64,000 nucleotides of DNA from Neisseriaceae bacterium HSC-16F19. Lineage in GTDB: Bacteria > Pseudomonadota > Gammaproteobacteria > Burkholderiales > Neisseriaceae. The position numbers and the translations under genes are program-made. Location: the NCBI RefSeq assembly GCF_024171525.1, contig NZ_JALJZY010000005.1, positions 106,081 through 170,080 of the forward strand, read 5' to 3'. The notes under the pieces are model-generated. The model was not told the origin of the DNA, made no database searches, and was given only the letters and a program-made list of their open reading frames with translations. Position 1 is the first letter of the stretch. Each line of letters begins with the position of its first letter. This document shows, piece by piece, positions 30,510 to 39,376 of this stretch.

Positions 30510-31253
30510 ATGAATTACACATGGAACTGGGGCGTTTTGTGGGACAAAACGGGCATCGGTAACGAAATCTATCTGGACTGGGTGCTCACCGGCCTGTTGT
30601 GGCTGTTCGGCATCGGCGCGGTGGCGTGGACCATCGCCATGGTGTTGGGCACCATCTTGGGTATTATGCGCACCCTGCCCAACAAAGGGCTGAACCGTCT
30701 GGCGGCAGGCTATGTGACGCTGTTTCGCAATGTGCCGCTGCTGATCCAGCTGTTTATCTGGTATTACGTTATTCCCAATTTCTTTCCCGAAGGTTTGAAA
30801 CAATGGTGGTTTTTCGGCTTGGCGCCGAATACGTCTGCCATGCTCTCGGCCAGCATAGGCTTGGGCCTGTTTACCGCGGCGCGGATTTGCGAACAGGTGC
30901 GCACCGGCATTCAGGCGCTGCCCCGCGGGCAGTCGCAGGCAGCCTATGCGCTGGGTTTCAGCACACCGCAAGTTTATAAGCAGGTGCTGCTGCCGCAGGC
31001 CTTCCGCACCATTCTGCCGCCTTTGGGTTCGGAATTGACCAACTGTTTCAAAAACGCGTCCATCGCTTCGCTGGTGGGGGTGTCGGAGCTGATTTCGCAG
31101 GTGAAAACCATTGCCGAATACACGCAGAGCAATCTGGAAATCTACACCTACGCCACCTTGATTTACATGGCCGTCAACATCACGCTTTTGATGCTGATGA
31201 CCCGCTTGGAGCGCCGTTTGCGCGTGCCCGGCCTGATTGCGGAGGGTAAATGA
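30510..31253 (+). CDS. gltJ: Amino-acid ABC transporter permease (GltJ-like)
   Basis: A 247-aa inner-membrane permease of the HisMQ family. It begins YTWNWGVLWDKTG..., has RNVPLLIQLFIWYYVIPNFFP, and the EAA-type loop GIQALPRGQSQAAYALGFSTPQVYKQVLLPQAFRTILPPLGSE that docks on the ATPase. ATG 30510 lies after GTAGG. Its stop overlaps the start of gltK (ATGATG), indicating coupling. Confidence 0.9.
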   Translation: MNYTWNWGVLWDKTGIGNEIYLDWVLTGLLWLFGIGAVAWTIAMVLGTILGIMRTLPNKGLNRLAAGYVTLFRNVPLLIQLFIWYYVIPNFFPEGLKQWWFFGLAPNTSAMLSASIGLGLFTAARICEQVRTGIQALPRGQSQAAYALGFSTPQVYKQVLLPQAFRTILPPLGSELTNCFKNASIASLVGVSELISQVKTIAEYTQSNLEIYTYATLIYMAVNITLLMLMTRLERRLRVPGLIAEGK

Positions 31254-31930
31254 TGTTCGGATTGAGTATGGGCGAATTAAACGCCGCCATGCCCGGCCTG
31301 ATGCAGGGCCTGGGCATTACCCTGCGCCTGCTGGCCCTGGGCGTGGCCGGCGGCATCATCATCGGTACGCTGTTGGCACTGGCGCGGCTGTCGAAATTCG
31401 GCTGGTTGTCGTTTTTGGCCAAGACCTATGTGAACTATTTCCGTTCCGTGCCGCTGCTGCTGGTGCTGATTTGGTTTTACTACGCCGTGCCGATGATTTA
31501 CAGCCTGATTACCGGTCGTTTCCTGACGGTTAATGTGGCGTTTTTGTCGTGCGCGGTGGCATTTATGCTGTTTGAAGCGGCCTATTTTTCGGAAGTGGTG
31601 CGCGCCGGTATCCAGTCCATCTCCAAAGGCCAGTTCAATGCCGCCTATGCGCTGGGGATGACTTACGGCCAGACCATGCGCCTGATCATCCTGCCGCAGG
31701 CTTTCCGCAAAATGCTGCCGCTGATTTTGCAGCAGAGCATTATTCTGTTTCAGGACACCACGCTGGTGGCGGCCATCGGCCTGGTGGACTTTTTCCGCGC
31801 CGGATATGTGCGCGGTGACCTGATGAATCTGCTAACCCCCTATATCCTGCTGGCCGGTGTGGTGTATTTTGTCATCAGCGCCACGGCCATGTACGGTGTG
31901 AAAAAATTACAGCAAAGGTTGAGAGTATGA
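31250..31930 (+). CDS. gltK: Amino-acid ABC transporter permease (GltK-like)
   Basis: A 226-aa second HisMQ-family permease that pairs with GltJ. It contains [19 protein letters not shown] and the EAA loop [39 protein letters not shown]. Two ATGs (31250, 31253) follow GGAGGG; either is possible, and the second has better spacing. It overlaps gltL by 4 nt. Confidence 0.9.
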   Translation: MMFGLSMGELNAAMPGLMQGLGITLRLLALGVAGGIIIGTLLALARLSKFGWLSFLAKTYVNYFRSVPLLLVLIWFYYAVPMIYSLITGRFLTVNVAFLSCAVAFMLFEAAYFSEVVRAGIQSISKGQFNAAYALGMTYGQTMRLIILPQAFRKMLPLILQQSIILFQDTTLVAAIGLVDFFRAGYVRGDLMNLLTPYILLAGVVYFVISATAMYGVKKLQQRLRV

Positions 31931-32670
31931 GCAAGGAACCCATGATCCATATCCAAGACGTCAGCAAATGGTATGGCGATTTCCAGGTGCTGACCGATTG
32001 TTCCACCGCCATTCAGAAAGGCGATGTGGTGGTGGTGTGCGGCCCTTCGGGCAGCGGCAAATCCACGCTGATCAAATGCGTGAACGGCCTGGAGCCGTTT
32101 CAGAAAGGCGATATTGTGGTGGACGGCACTTCGCTGGCCGACCGCAAAACCAATCTGCCCCAGCTGCGCAGCCGCGTGGGCATGGTGTTTCAGCATTTCG
32201 AGCTGTTTCCGCATTTGTCGATTACCGAAAACCTGACCGTGGCGCAAATCAAGGTGCTGGGCCGCAGCAAGGCCGAGGCGGAGAAAAAAGGCCTGGCCTA
32301 TCTCGACCGCGTGGGCCTGAGCGCGCACGCGCACAAATTTCCGGCGCAGCTCTCCGGCGGCCAGCAGCAGCGCGTGGCCATTGCCCGCGCCCTGAGCATG
32401 GACCCGGTGGTGATGCTGTTTGACGAACCGACATCGGCGCTGGACCCGGAAATGGTGCAGGAAGTGCTGGACGTGATGGTGGGTCTGGCCAAAGAGGGCA
32501 TGACCATGATGTGCGTGACCCACGAAATGGGCTTCGCCCGCCAAGTAGCCAACCGCGTGATTTTTATGGACGAAGGCCGCATTGAGGAAGACACCGGTTC
32601 GGAAGAATTCTTCACCACCCCGCGCGGCGAACGCGCACAGCTGTTTTTGTCCAAGATTTTGGCGCATTAA
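31927..32670 (+). CDS. gltL: Amino-acid ABC transporter ATPase (GltL-like)
   Basis: A 247-aa ATPase with Walker [11 protein letters not shown]-loop [10 protein letters not shown], signature [15 protein letters not shown], Walker [15 protein letters not shown] and H-loop [13 protein letters not shown], all typical of polar-amino-acid importers. It starts inside the gltK stop (ATGA) and is followed by a strong terminator, so it ends the operon. Confidence 0.93.
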   Translation: MSKEPMIHIQDVSKWYGDFQVLTDCSTAIQKGDVVVVCGPSGSGKSTLIKCVNGLEPFQKGDIVVDGTSLADRKTNLPQLRSRVGMVFQHFELFPHLSITENLTVAQIKVLGRSKAEAEKKGLAYLDRVGLSAHAHKFPAQLSGGQQQRVAIARALSMDPVVMLFDEPTSALDPEMVQEVLDVMVGLAKEGMTMMCVTHEMGFARQVANRVIFMDEGRIEEDTGSEEFFTTPRGERAQLFLSKILAH

Positions 32671-32690
32671 ACGGCACTGCCGTGCAGACG

Positions 32691-32716
32691 ACAGGGGCGT
32701 GTGCCCCTGTTTTTTG
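32691..32716 (+). terminator. Intrinsic terminator of gltIJKL
   Basis: ACAGGGGC-GTGT-GCCCCTGT followed by T6, 20 nt after gltL. Confidence 0.9.
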
Positions 32717-32749
32717 TGGGGGAAGGCCGGCTGGCAGAACCATAGAGCG

Positions 32750-32820
32750 TAGGGTGGGCATTTATGCCCACCAAACCACTTTGATAATTTTAAAACGGTG
32801 GGCATGAATGCCCACCCTAC
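32750..32820. repeat. TGGGCAT palindromic element, copy 2
   Basis: TAGGGTGGGCATTTATGCCC and GGTGGGCATGAATGCCCACC flanking about 30 bp. Same organisation as 17856-17934. It ends within the 5' region of the GNAT gene. Confidence 0.7.
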
Positions 32821-32837
32821 CCACTGGAACCAACATT

Positions 32838-33287
32838 TTGACAAGCATTGATATCCGTTCTTTGACCGCGGCCGACCAAGCAGCCTGGCACACCCTGTGG
32901 CAGCAGTATCTGGATTTTTACCACACCGGGCTGCCTGAAAACGTGAGCCGCCACACATGGCAGCGGCTGCTAAACCATCCGCAGATGCACGGCTGGGGTG
33001 CGTTTGATGTTTCAGGCAGCCTGTTGGGCTTTGCCCATGCGGTGCAACACCCCAATACCTGGCATATCGGCGAATGCCTGTATTTGGAAGACCTGTTTGT
33101 GCAGCCCGAAGCCCGCCGCCACGGCATCGCCCGCCGTTTGATCGAAACCGCCTATGTCCACGCCGCCGCTGCCGGATGCAACCGCGTCTATTGGGTTACC
33201 GACAGCGACAACCACACCGCCCAAACCTTGTACCGTCAGCTGGCGCGGCAAAGCGATGTGGTATTGTTTCGGCATGATTTGCCCTAA
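32838..33287 (+). CDS. GNAT-family N-acetyltransferase
   Basis: A 149-aa acetyltransferase of unknown substrate. The GNAT core is visible: LYLEDLFVQPEARRHGIARRLIETA (motif A, R-x-x-G-x-A acetyl-CoA loop) and NRVYWVTDSDNHTAQTLYRQL (motif B). The start is uncertain. The in-frame ATG at 32808 lies within the upstream palindrome, so TTG 32838 with CTGGAA upstream is preferred. Two DUS copies lie inside the coding sequence (about 32928 and 33009). Confidence 0.8.
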   Translation: MTSIDIRSLTAADQAAWHTLWQQYLDFYHTGLPENVSRHTWQRLLNHPQMHGWGAFDVSGSLLGFAHAVQHPNTWHIGECLYLEDLFVQPEARRHGIARRLIETAYVHAAAAGCNRVYWVTDSDNHTAQTLYRQLARQSDVVLFRHDLP

Positions 33288-33324
33288 GCGTTTTCAGGCA
33301 GCCTGAAATAAGCGCACTTACCGC

Positions 33325-33330
33325 TATAAT
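33325..33330 (+). promoter_or_regulatory. Candidate -10 box for the 33364 gene
   Basis: TATAAT 34 nt upstream of ATG 33364. The -35 position reads CCTGAA, part of a DUS palindrome, which is a poor match. Confidence 0.35.
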
Positions 33331-33363
33331 GCCTTTACGTGTTCCGTGTTGCGAGAGCGGTTT

Positions 33364-33771
33364 ATGAAAGCCATGATAGCCTTGCTGGGCATTGCCGGAT
33401 TGCTGCAATTCGGCCTGCATCTGGCGTATATCTTCGGCCCGGTGTCTTTCTGGGCCCATATCCTGCTGTTGTTGCTGGTACCGCCGGTCTACACCGTGCT
33501 GGCATGGGCGGTGTGGAATACGCTGGCCCGCTTCAGCGGTGCGCCCACGGTGAGCGAATATTTGCGCAGCGGTTCGCCGGAATCGGGCAAACCGCCTGCA
33601 TGGCCGCTGTGGACGCTGTTGCTGCTGACGTGGTCGGCAGGCGCGGTGTGCCTGCTGGCCGGATGGTTCGGCCTGCTGGAAGCCATGGTGTGGTGGCTGA
33701 TTGTGTATCCCATCAATTACACGGCCACGGTGATTATGCTGTTTGAGCTGGACGGTGGTTGGCGTGCTTGA
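33364..33771 (+). CDS. Small integral membrane protein, unknown function
   Basis: A 135-aa protein with about four hydrophobic segments (MIALLGIAGLLQFGLHLAYIF; ILLLLLVPPVYTVLAWAVW; LWTLLLLTWSAGAVCLLAGWF; MVWWLIVYPINYTATVIML). I recognise no family. ATG 33364 is favoured over the upstream GTG by the start of the first helix; the SD is weak (GAGAG). It is alone between the GNAT gene and the immunity-like locus. Confidence 0.6.
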   Translation: MKAMIALLGIAGLLQFGLHLAYIFGPVSFWAHILLLLLVPPVYTVLAWAVWNTLARFSGAPTVSEYLRSGSPESGKPPAWPLWTLLLLTWSAGAVCLLAGWFGLLEAMVWWLIVYPINYTATVIMLFELDGGWRA

Positions 33772-33816
33772 ACATCTGGGTCAAATCAAACATGGTTACA
33801 GTTGAGTTTTTTGTAA

Positions 33817-34038
33817 CACCCGTCTGCAGCACATTTCTGTGCGATATCCTTGTGGACCTGCCTGTTGGCTTGCCTGTTGATCCCCTGTATCGCCAAGCTT
33901 GGCGGGGAGGGCATCGCACAGAGTTACGGCTTTATCAAAACCCCTGTGTCGGCGGGCAAATCATCGCCGTGGATGGCGGCAGGTTGCTGTACATTTGAGT
34001 CCACTGGTATTTGTTTCAACCTTGGAGTATCCCGATGA
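33817..34038 (+). pseudogene. 5'-truncated ORF coupled to the DUF3396 gene
   Basis: A frame open from 33817 to a TGA that overlaps the next start codon (ATGA at 34035-34038). It encodes LIPCIAKLGGEGIAQSYGF, then IKTPVSAGKSSPWMAAGCC and TFESTGICFNLGVSR. The only start candidate is TTG 33850 with no SD. The 4-nt overlap is typical of genuine adjacent genes, so this may be the 3' remnant of an effector gene paired with the immunity gene. A competing frame (to 33998) is also open; evidence is limited. Confidence 0.35.
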
Positions 34039-35831
34039 AGTGGACCGATGACCCGATTTTTCTCGGCGTGAATTCCGACTGTCGCCTACCGCGACTGGGG
34101 GAGATTGCCCGCCCGGCGTTTCGTTTGGGTTTGCTCTCATCCATCCATCAGGCGCACCCGTTTGATTTTGTGGATGAATACCAAAGGCTGTTTGAAGTGT
34201 TCGCGCCCATCCTGCGGCGTGATGCCGAGCGTCTGCGCTTTTGGGAAGGTGGCCGCACCGACCGCAGGCGAAAATCCATCCAGAAAGGCGACTGGACACC
34301 GTTCCAGCACCTGCGCGATGTGGTACCGCCGCCCACCTTCACCTTCATCGGCTTTGAGTTTCAGTCCGGCCGCACCATCGAAAGAGTCCATGATGCCGGC
34401 CCCACCTCCTTTCGTTTCCAAATAGGAGACACCAGCCGTCTGGATGCCACGGTGCCGGTGGAAGACTTCGAAAACGGCACGCTGGATATCGATGCGCTGA
34501 AGGCGGCGCTGCTGGCGATCCCCACCCGCTCGGGCTTTTCCGGTTACGGCATGTGTCTGTCGCAAGATTACCCCGGCTACGGGCCTGAGCAGGGTGGGTA
34601 CAGCTACGATGTGGCGCGCAAATATCCGGCGCTGGACGCGCAATACCTGTACCCGCGCGGCTGGAGCCAAGGTTACGAGGACGACCCCGCCCGCACCTGG
34701 ATTCTGGGGCTCAACTGGTTGACCCTGGTGGGTGAGCCGTTTCTCAGCCGGATGGGCGGCCTTGCCGCCGTGACCCGTGGGCTACCGCCGGAAATCACCT
34801 GGCAAACCGGGCATGACAGCGTGCTGTTCCAGCTGGGTGAGCGCCCCATCACCGGCCAAGCCGGGGTCGATGATGACCTTCTGCCGCTGTATTTCGAGCT
34901 GGGCAAACGGCTCAAGCCCAGCGGCAACAACACGCCCAGCCTGGAATATCCGCAGCATGTGTTCTTCACGATAGACAAGCAGTCAAGCGTTGACTGGACG
35001 CGCCGTTTTTACGACGGCAAATGGTTCGAAAAGCCTGATGTCCGTGAGCTTGGCTATCCGGTCAGTTTTGAAGTGGGCGAAGACGATGCGGTGCGCATCA
35101 CCCTGCAAACGGCAGACGGCTACCCGGCCGAAGCACTGCTCGCCGCAGATGAACTCGACCGTTTGCTGATCGGCTGGAGCCGCACACTGGCGGATGCAGC
35201 CGGGCTTGAAGACGCACCGGATGCCATCGTGCGCGCCACCGCCCGCAACCAGCTGGAGATCATCCTGCCGCGTCCGGTGTTTTCAGAAGACTGGCAGCTG
35301 ACGGCGGTACTCAACCTGATTGACCATGCCGGCTTCATCGCGCAGCCCCACGCGCCGGTCATCACCGCCTGCACCGTGCGCAGCGAGCGTTTTGCCTTTG
35401 CACCGGTACATGAGCTGCAAAAGCGTCTGGGTCAAGGCTTTGAAGTCGCAAGCTGCGCGTTTGTGGTCGCAGGTTTCATCTGGCCGCAGGAGACGGACAA
35501 CAAGCGTTTCACCGTCACCTTCAAGCTGGCCTGTGCATTGAGCCCCGAGGCGCAGCAACTGCTTGCCGCGCAGTTCACACTGATGAACGAGCTGCTGGAA
35601 AAAACCGCCTTCGACCACCAGAAAAATCCCCGCAGGCAGCCGCAAGCTGCCCGTGCGCCTTACCGCCATGCCGCCAAGATCAGCGCAAAGCGCGTCACCC
35701 TCACCGTGGAGAACGCCCCTACCGACCCGCAACTGATTTTCCATGTGTTGCAACGCATCCTCTCCTGGCGCTATTGCAACAACTTCACGTACGACGAGGA
35801 CATTCAAGTGCGCGAAGAAACGCTGGGCTGA
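34035..35831 (+). CDS. Type VI secretion immunity-like protein (DUF3396) with extra C-terminal half
   Basis: A 598-aa soluble protein. Residues about 25-340 follow the DUF3396 pattern (T6SS immunity family): FRLGLLSSIHQAHPFDFVDEY, FSGYGMCLSQDYPGYGPE, the hallmark GLNWLTLVGEPFLSRMGG, then GHDSVLFQLGERPITGQAG and WTRRFYDGKWF. Residues about 350-598 form a second domain (LEIILPRPVFSEDWQLTAVLN; KRFTVTFKLACALSPEAQQLL) that I do not recognise. Usual DUF3396 proteins are about half this length, so this looks like a fusion. ATG 34035 has GGAG 7 nt upstream. No T6SS structural genes are in the window. Confidence 0.75.
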   Translation: MKWTDDPIFLGVNSDCRLPRLGEIARPAFRLGLLSSIHQAHPFDFVDEYQRLFEVFAPILRRDAERLRFWEGGRTDRRRKSIQKGDWTPFQHLRDVVPPPTFTFIGFEFQSGRTIERVHDAGPTSFRFQIGDTSRLDATVPVEDFENGTLDIDALKAALLAIPTRSGFSGYGMCLSQDYPGYGPEQGGYSYDVARKYPALDAQYLYPRGWSQGYEDDPARTWILGLNWLTLVGEPFLSRMGGLAAVTRGLPPEITWQTGHDSVLFQLGERPITGQAGVDDDLLPLYFELGKRLKPSGNNTPSLEYPQHVFFTIDKQSSVDWTRRFYDGKWFEKPDVRELGYPVSFEVGEDDAVRITLQTADGYPAEALLAADELDRLLIGWSRTLADAAGLEDAPDAIVRATARNQLEIILPRPVFSEDWQLTAVLNLIDHAGFIAQPHAPVITACTVRSERFAFAPVHELQKRLGQGFEVASCAFVVAGFIWPQETDNKRFTVTFKLACALSPEAQQLLAAQFTLMNELLEKTAFDHQKNPRRQPQAARAPYRHAAKISAKRVTLTVENAPTDPQLIFHVLQRILSWRYCNNFTYDEDIQVREETLG

Positions 35832-35996
35832 GCCATAAGCGGAGCGCTTTACAAAATCGCTGAATGAGCACAATAAGATAGGGTGGATATTCCTAGCTGC
35901 TATTTTAAGCTGCGGATTAACCAAGATAATGTGTGGGCAGAAATGCCCACTCTACTGCCCATCGTGCAGACAGCGTGAGATTGTGCAAAGGTTTCG

Positions 35997-36037
35997 GGCT
36001 GCCTGAAAACAGATGTGCAACAGGTTTTCAGGCAGCC
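35997..36037. terminator. DUS-pair hairpin between DUF3396 gene and dld
   Basis: GGCTGCCTGAAAAC and GTTTTCAGGCAGCC with a 13-nt loop, followed by TTTTCAT on the plus strand. It could end the DUF3396 transcript. Confidence 0.6.
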
Positions 36038-36050
36038 TTTTCATAATGAC

Positions 36051-36086
36051 AAAAAGCGTGTGAACCCAAGTTCACACGCTTTTTTG
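36051..36086. terminator. Strong bidirectional terminator beside dld
   Basis: AAAAAGCGTGTGAAC-CCAA-GTTCACACGCTTTTTT: 15-bp perfect stem with A- and T-runs, so it can terminate dld (minus strand) and rightward transcripts. Confidence 0.88.
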
Positions 36087-36099
36087 TTTGGGCTAAACC

Positions 36100-37791
36100 T
36101 TACTCTGCCCAATGTTTTTTCTTCGAAGTTTTGCCGATACCGGGGTTGAAGCTATTGGTCGGGTCGAGCTGGCGGTAGAAGGTTTTCAGCGCCGGTTTGG
36201 CTTCGTAGAGGTGGCCGACATTGTGTTCCGCCGGGTATTGCGCGCCGCGCTCGTCCAAGAGTGCCAGCATTTCGTGCTCTAGCGCCATACAGTCGTGGCC
36301 TTTTTTGACGATGTAGTCCTGGTGGAATACATGGCACATAAAGTGGCCGTAATAGAGTTTGTGGCTGATTTTGGCGTCGATTTCGGCGGGCAGGCGTTCG
36401 AACCAGTCGCGGTCGTTGCGGCGCAGGGCGATGTCCAAGGCCACAATGTCTTCCACCTCATTGCTGTGTACGGCGCGGTAACGCACGGCAGCGGAAGCCA
36501 CGGCAAAGCGGTGCAGCATGGCGGCCTGGGTTTCGGCGGCATTGCATTCGAAATAACCGCCTTTGTGCGCGTCGGCAAAATAGGTGCGCAGATGGCTGCG
36601 GGCTTCGTCGATGCCGCTGCCGCCCATTTTCAGAATCAGATGGTGTTCGTAGCGCTGGCGGAAATTGAGGATGGATTGCGGCAGGTGTTTGGGCAGGATG
36701 CGTGAAAACACCTGCATCACTTGGTCGCTGAAATGGCGCGGGAGGAAGGGGATTTTGCGCGCCCAGCGGTCCACCTTGGCCTTGGTGGCAAACAGTTTGG
36801 GCAGGTTGTGGGTGCCGATGTGTTTGATCAGCCAGAAGGTGTCTTTGCCGTATTCCACGGCGATGTCGAAGGCGTCGCGGTGGATGTATTCACCGGAAAC
36901 GGGCAGGGATTCGAATTGGCCGAGCATATGGCGGCGCAATTCGTCCAGCACTTCGGTCTGGTTGGTACCGATATAGAACACGGCGGTGTTTTTCTCCAGC
37001 GGGAAGGTGTCGAGGCGCACGGCGAAGACCGCCAGTTTGCCGGCGCTGCCGGAGGCTTCGTAATGGCGTGCCGGGTCGGCATTGAAGCGGGCGGGGGTGT
37101 CGGCGTCGATGTCGCGCACATGCTGGCAGTATTGGTGGTCGTGGCCTTTGCCGGCGGGGTGGATGTCTTTGCGCTGGTAGCGGCCTTCCTGCAAATTGGT
37201 GAGGATTTCTTCCGGGTCCTCGCCCAAATCGATGCCGAGATGGTTGACGAGTTCCAGCCGGCCCTCGGCATTCACCTGGGCATAGAGCGCCATTTCGGTA
37301 TAGGCCGGGCCGCGGTGCACCAGGGCGCCGCCGGAATTGTTGCACACGCCGCCGATGACCGAGGCGCCGATGCAGGAGGAGCCGATCACCGAATGCGGCT
37401 CGCGCTCGTGTGCCTTGAGCAGCAATTCCAGCTCGTTGAGGGTGGAGCCGGGCAGGCATACCACCTGTTCGTAGCGGTTGATGGGCTGGATGCCGTTGAT
37501 GCGCATGGCGTTGATGATGACGATGTCGCGGTCGTAATCGTTGCCGTCGGGGGTGGAGCCGCCGGTGAGGCCGGTATTGGCGGCCTGGGAGATGATGATA
37601 ACGTCGGCTTCCACACAAGCCTGCACCACCTGCCATTGTTCCCACAGCGTGGCCGGGCGCACTACGGCCAGGGCGCGGCCTTCGCCGAAACGGTAGCCTT
37701 GGCGGTAGGGTTCGGTGCGGGCGGGGTCGGTTAAAACATGGGCGTCGCCGACGATGCGGCGCAGACGGTCAATCAGAAGCGGGGCGGACAT
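36100..37791 (-). CDS. dld: Quinone-dependent D-lactate dehydrogenase
   Basis: A 563-aa peripheral membrane FAD enzyme that oxidises D-lactate to pyruvate and reduces quinone. The FAD-binding domain shows ISQAANTGLTGGSTPDGNDYDRDIVIIN and IGSSCIGASVIGGVCNNSGGALVHRGPAYTEMALY. The cap/membrane-binding domain includes KKGHDCMALEHEMLALLDERGAQYPAEHNVGHLY, and the tail RQLDPTNSFNPGIGKTSKKK is characteristic of E. coli Dld. Normal length. It is followed by a strong terminator and is monocistronic. Confidence 0.95.
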   Translation of the reverse strand: MSAPLLIDRLRRIVGDAHVLTDPARTEPYRQGYRFGEGRALAVVRPATLWEQWQVVQACVEADVIIISQAANTGLTGGSTPDGNDYDRDIVIINAMRINGIQPINRYEQVVCLPGSTLNELELLLKAHEREPHSVIGSSCIGASVIGGVCNNSGGALVHRGPAYTEMALYAQVNAEGRLELVNHLGIDLGEDPEEILTNLQEGRYQRKDIHPAGKGHDHQYCQHVRDIDADTPARFNADPARHYEASGSAGKLAVFAVRLDTFPLEKNTAVFYIGTNQTEVLDELRRHMLGQFESLPVSGEYIHRDAFDIAVEYGKDTFWLIKHIGTHNLPKLFATKAKVDRWARKIPFLPRHFSDQVMQVFSRILPKHLPQSILNFRQRYEHHLILKMGGSGIDEARSHLRTYFADAHKGGYFECNAAETQAAMLHRFAVASAAVRYRAVHSNEVEDIVALDIALRRNDRDWFERLPAEIDAKISHKLYYGHFMCHVFHQDYIVKKGHDCMALEHEMLALLDERGAQYPAEHNVGHLYEAKPALKTFYRQLDPTNSFNPGIGKTSKKKHWAE

Positions 37792-37851
37792 GGGGAAGCC
37801 TTGTAGAGGGGGAATAAAAATAAAGTGTAATTTTAACGCAAACAGACTAAA

Positions 37852-37885
37852 AAAGGCTGCCTGAAAACGGTTTCAGGCAGCCTTT
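37852..37885. terminator. DUS-pair hairpin between DUF4126 gene and dld
   Basis: AAAGGCTGCCTGAAA and its complement around a 4-nt loop, with an A-run on the side that becomes a U-run for the minus-strand DUF4126 transcript. Confidence 0.75.
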
Positions 37886-37962
37886 GCTTAAACGGTGCCA
37901 AGTTTGAAAAGCGGACCGACACCATGGGCATGGGATGGGTATCCTTATCGTTTGTGGCGGCT

Positions 37963-38544
37963 TCAGGCCGATGACTGCGCAGCCAGGCGGCGGGCGCGGC
38001 GGCGCCATAACCAGATGATGGTGAAGATGATGGCCGTCAGCATCAAAACCGGCATCAGCAGGGTGAGGAGGGTGCCGATAACGGCGAGCACGGTTTCGAT
38101 AAAGGCAATAATGGGATTGGCCAGTCCGCCGGTGGTGGAAGTGGAGAGCAGGCGGGTGCCGCCGATGCCGGTTTTGATGCCGCCGGCGGTGCCGCCACCG
38201 GCAATCACCGCCAAGGACCAGCCCGCGGCCGGATGCATATCGCCCACGGTGGACACCATAATCAGCGTACCGGCCAGTGCGGCCAGCGGGATGGCCAGGG
38301 TGTCGAGCACATTGTCCAGCCACGGGAAAAAATAAGCGCCCACTTCGGCACAGGTAGCCGCACCCAGCAGCAAAACCGTGCTCGGATGGGCGAGCCACTG
38401 CCAGCCTTCGTTGAGCGAAAAAAAGCCCAAGGATGCGCTCAGGCTTAAGAAAAACAGCGGCAAAAAGACCCGAAAACCGCTACAGGCGGCCAAACCTATG
38501 CCCAAGGCAATGCTGGTTAAGGTATCAAAATTGATGAAGTCCAT
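37963..38544 (-). CDS. DUF4126 family membrane protein
   Basis: A 193-aa multi-pass inner-membrane protein. It has the DUF4126 layout: LTSIALGIGLAACSGFRVFLPLFFLSL at the N-terminus, WLAHPSTVLLLGAATCAEVGAYFFPWLDNVLD, then a Gly-rich GGGTAGGIKTGIGGTRLLSTSTTGGLANP and a C-terminal membrane anchor with RRRAR. Function unknown; the fold may be transporter-like. ATG 38544 is taken because upstream residues are polar and lack an SD. Confidence 0.78.
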   Translation of the reverse strand: MDFINFDTLTSIALGIGLAACSGFRVFLPLFFLSLSASLGFFSLNEGWQWLAHPSTVLLLGAATCAEVGAYFFPWLDNVLDTLAIPLAALAGTLIMVSTVGDMHPAAGWSLAVIAGGGTAGGIKTGIGGTRLLSTSTTGGLANPIIAFIETVLAVIGTLLTLLMPVLMLTAIIFTIIWLWRRRARRLAAQSSA

Positions 38545-38639
38545 GGTTAACCTGTCAGATTTCCCGTTGGAAAGCAGGGAGGTAATGATGATGTACGGCA
38601 TTCTATTTGAATACTGCGTGTTCGTCGACAAGCTCTTTT

Positions 38640-38654
38640 TTCAGGCAGCCTGAA
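38640..38654. repeat. Overlapping DUS palindrome TTCAGGCAGCCTGAA
   Basis: One of four identical 15-mers in the window (also 33293, 46830 and 62918). Reading the two strands gives AGGCAGCCTGAA (Kingella-type DUS) and AGGCTGCCTGAA (Simonsiella-type DUS) in the same bases. Confidence 0.7.
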
Positions 38655-38656
38655 AC

Positions 38657-39289
38657 TTATCGGACATAAAAAGGTGCTTGCTGTTGCGGCTGCTGCAAGC
38701 GGCGCAGCAGTTCGGCGATATTGGTCTGCACGGTTTGTGCCAGCGCTTTGTCGTAGGCAGCGCCCATGTCCGCGGGTGAGACGGCCAGTTCGCGGGCGTG
38801 GCTGCGGATGTCGGTGCTGAACAGGGTGTCGCCGTTGTCGCTGCGGGTAAACTCGTAACGGATCAGCGCGTCGCCGCGATGAAGCCGCGAGCCTTGCATA
38901 TCCAATGACAAAACAGTGGCTTTGAGACTCACTGCCTGCGCGGCGGTGTCGCTGAACAGCCGTGCTTGGGCGAAGCTGTCGTGCAAAGCCTGCTCCAGTG
39001 CACGGGTGATATAAGGATTGTGTTGCCGGGCCGCTTCGGCATCGGTGCAGAGACGCGCAGGCGTGCTGCTGCGGTCGATACAGGGTGCCAAGCGGCTGAC
39101 GGCAGACAGATTGAGCGCACTGTCGGCCTCAATCATGTGCAGACGTACCGGCAAAGGCTGTGCCGACGCGGTGGCGGCGATGTGCGGACGGAAATCGGGT
39201 TGCGAACGCACGCGGTAGCAGCCACCCAGTTGCAGTAAAAGCAGGACGGCGAGCGGGTAAATCAGGCAATGGAGCCGGGTGGGACGCAT
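38657..39289 (-). CDS. Putative lipoprotein (ABC-transport-auxiliary-like)
   Basis: A 210-aa protein with a signal ending in a lipobox (LLQLGGC, Cys about 24). The mature part runs QPLPVRLHMIEADSALNLSAVSRLAPCIDRSS..., then RALEQALHDSFAQARLFSD and MQGSRLHRGDALIRYEFTRSDNGDTLFSTDIRSHARELAVSPADMGAAYDKAL. This alternating pattern is reminiscent of PqiC/YajG-type outer-membrane lipoproteins, but the match is loose. ATG 39289 is chosen because it begins the signal peptide. It lies downstream of gap with a DUS terminator between. Confidence 0.65.
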   Translation of the reverse strand: MRPTRLHCLIYPLAVLLLLQLGGCYRVRSQPDFRPHIAATASAQPLPVRLHMIEADSALNLSAVSRLAPCIDRSSTPARLCTDAEAARQHNPYITRALEQALHDSFAQARLFSDTAAQAVSLKATVLSLDMQGSRLHRGDALIRYEFTRSDNGDTLFSTDIRSHARELAVSPADMGAAYDKALAQTVQTNIAELLRRLQQPQQQAPFYVR

Positions 39290-39322
39290 GGGATCATTCC
39301 AATTGTGACATTCCAATGGACA

Positions 39323-39358
39323 AACAGGCTGCCTGAAAACGGTTTCAGGCAGCCTGTT
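39323..39358. terminator. DUS-pair hairpin terminator of gap
   Basis: AACAGGCTGCCTGAAAAC and GTTTCAGGCAGCCTGTT; A-rich on the left, so it works for the minus-strand gap transcript. Confidence 0.75.
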
Positions 39359-39376
39359 GTTGTTTTCCGCCAGGAT

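Noticed and set aside
33759..33998. Alternative frame overlapping the truncated ORF before the DUF3396 gene
   Set aside because: It begins inside the preceding membrane-protein gene with a TTG, has no SD and lacks the ATGA coupling seen for the competing frame; neither is certain.
36721..37734. Plus-strand frame of 337 codons opposite dld
   Set aside because: Gly/Val/Ala/Phe-rich antisense of the dld coding sequence; no independent support.
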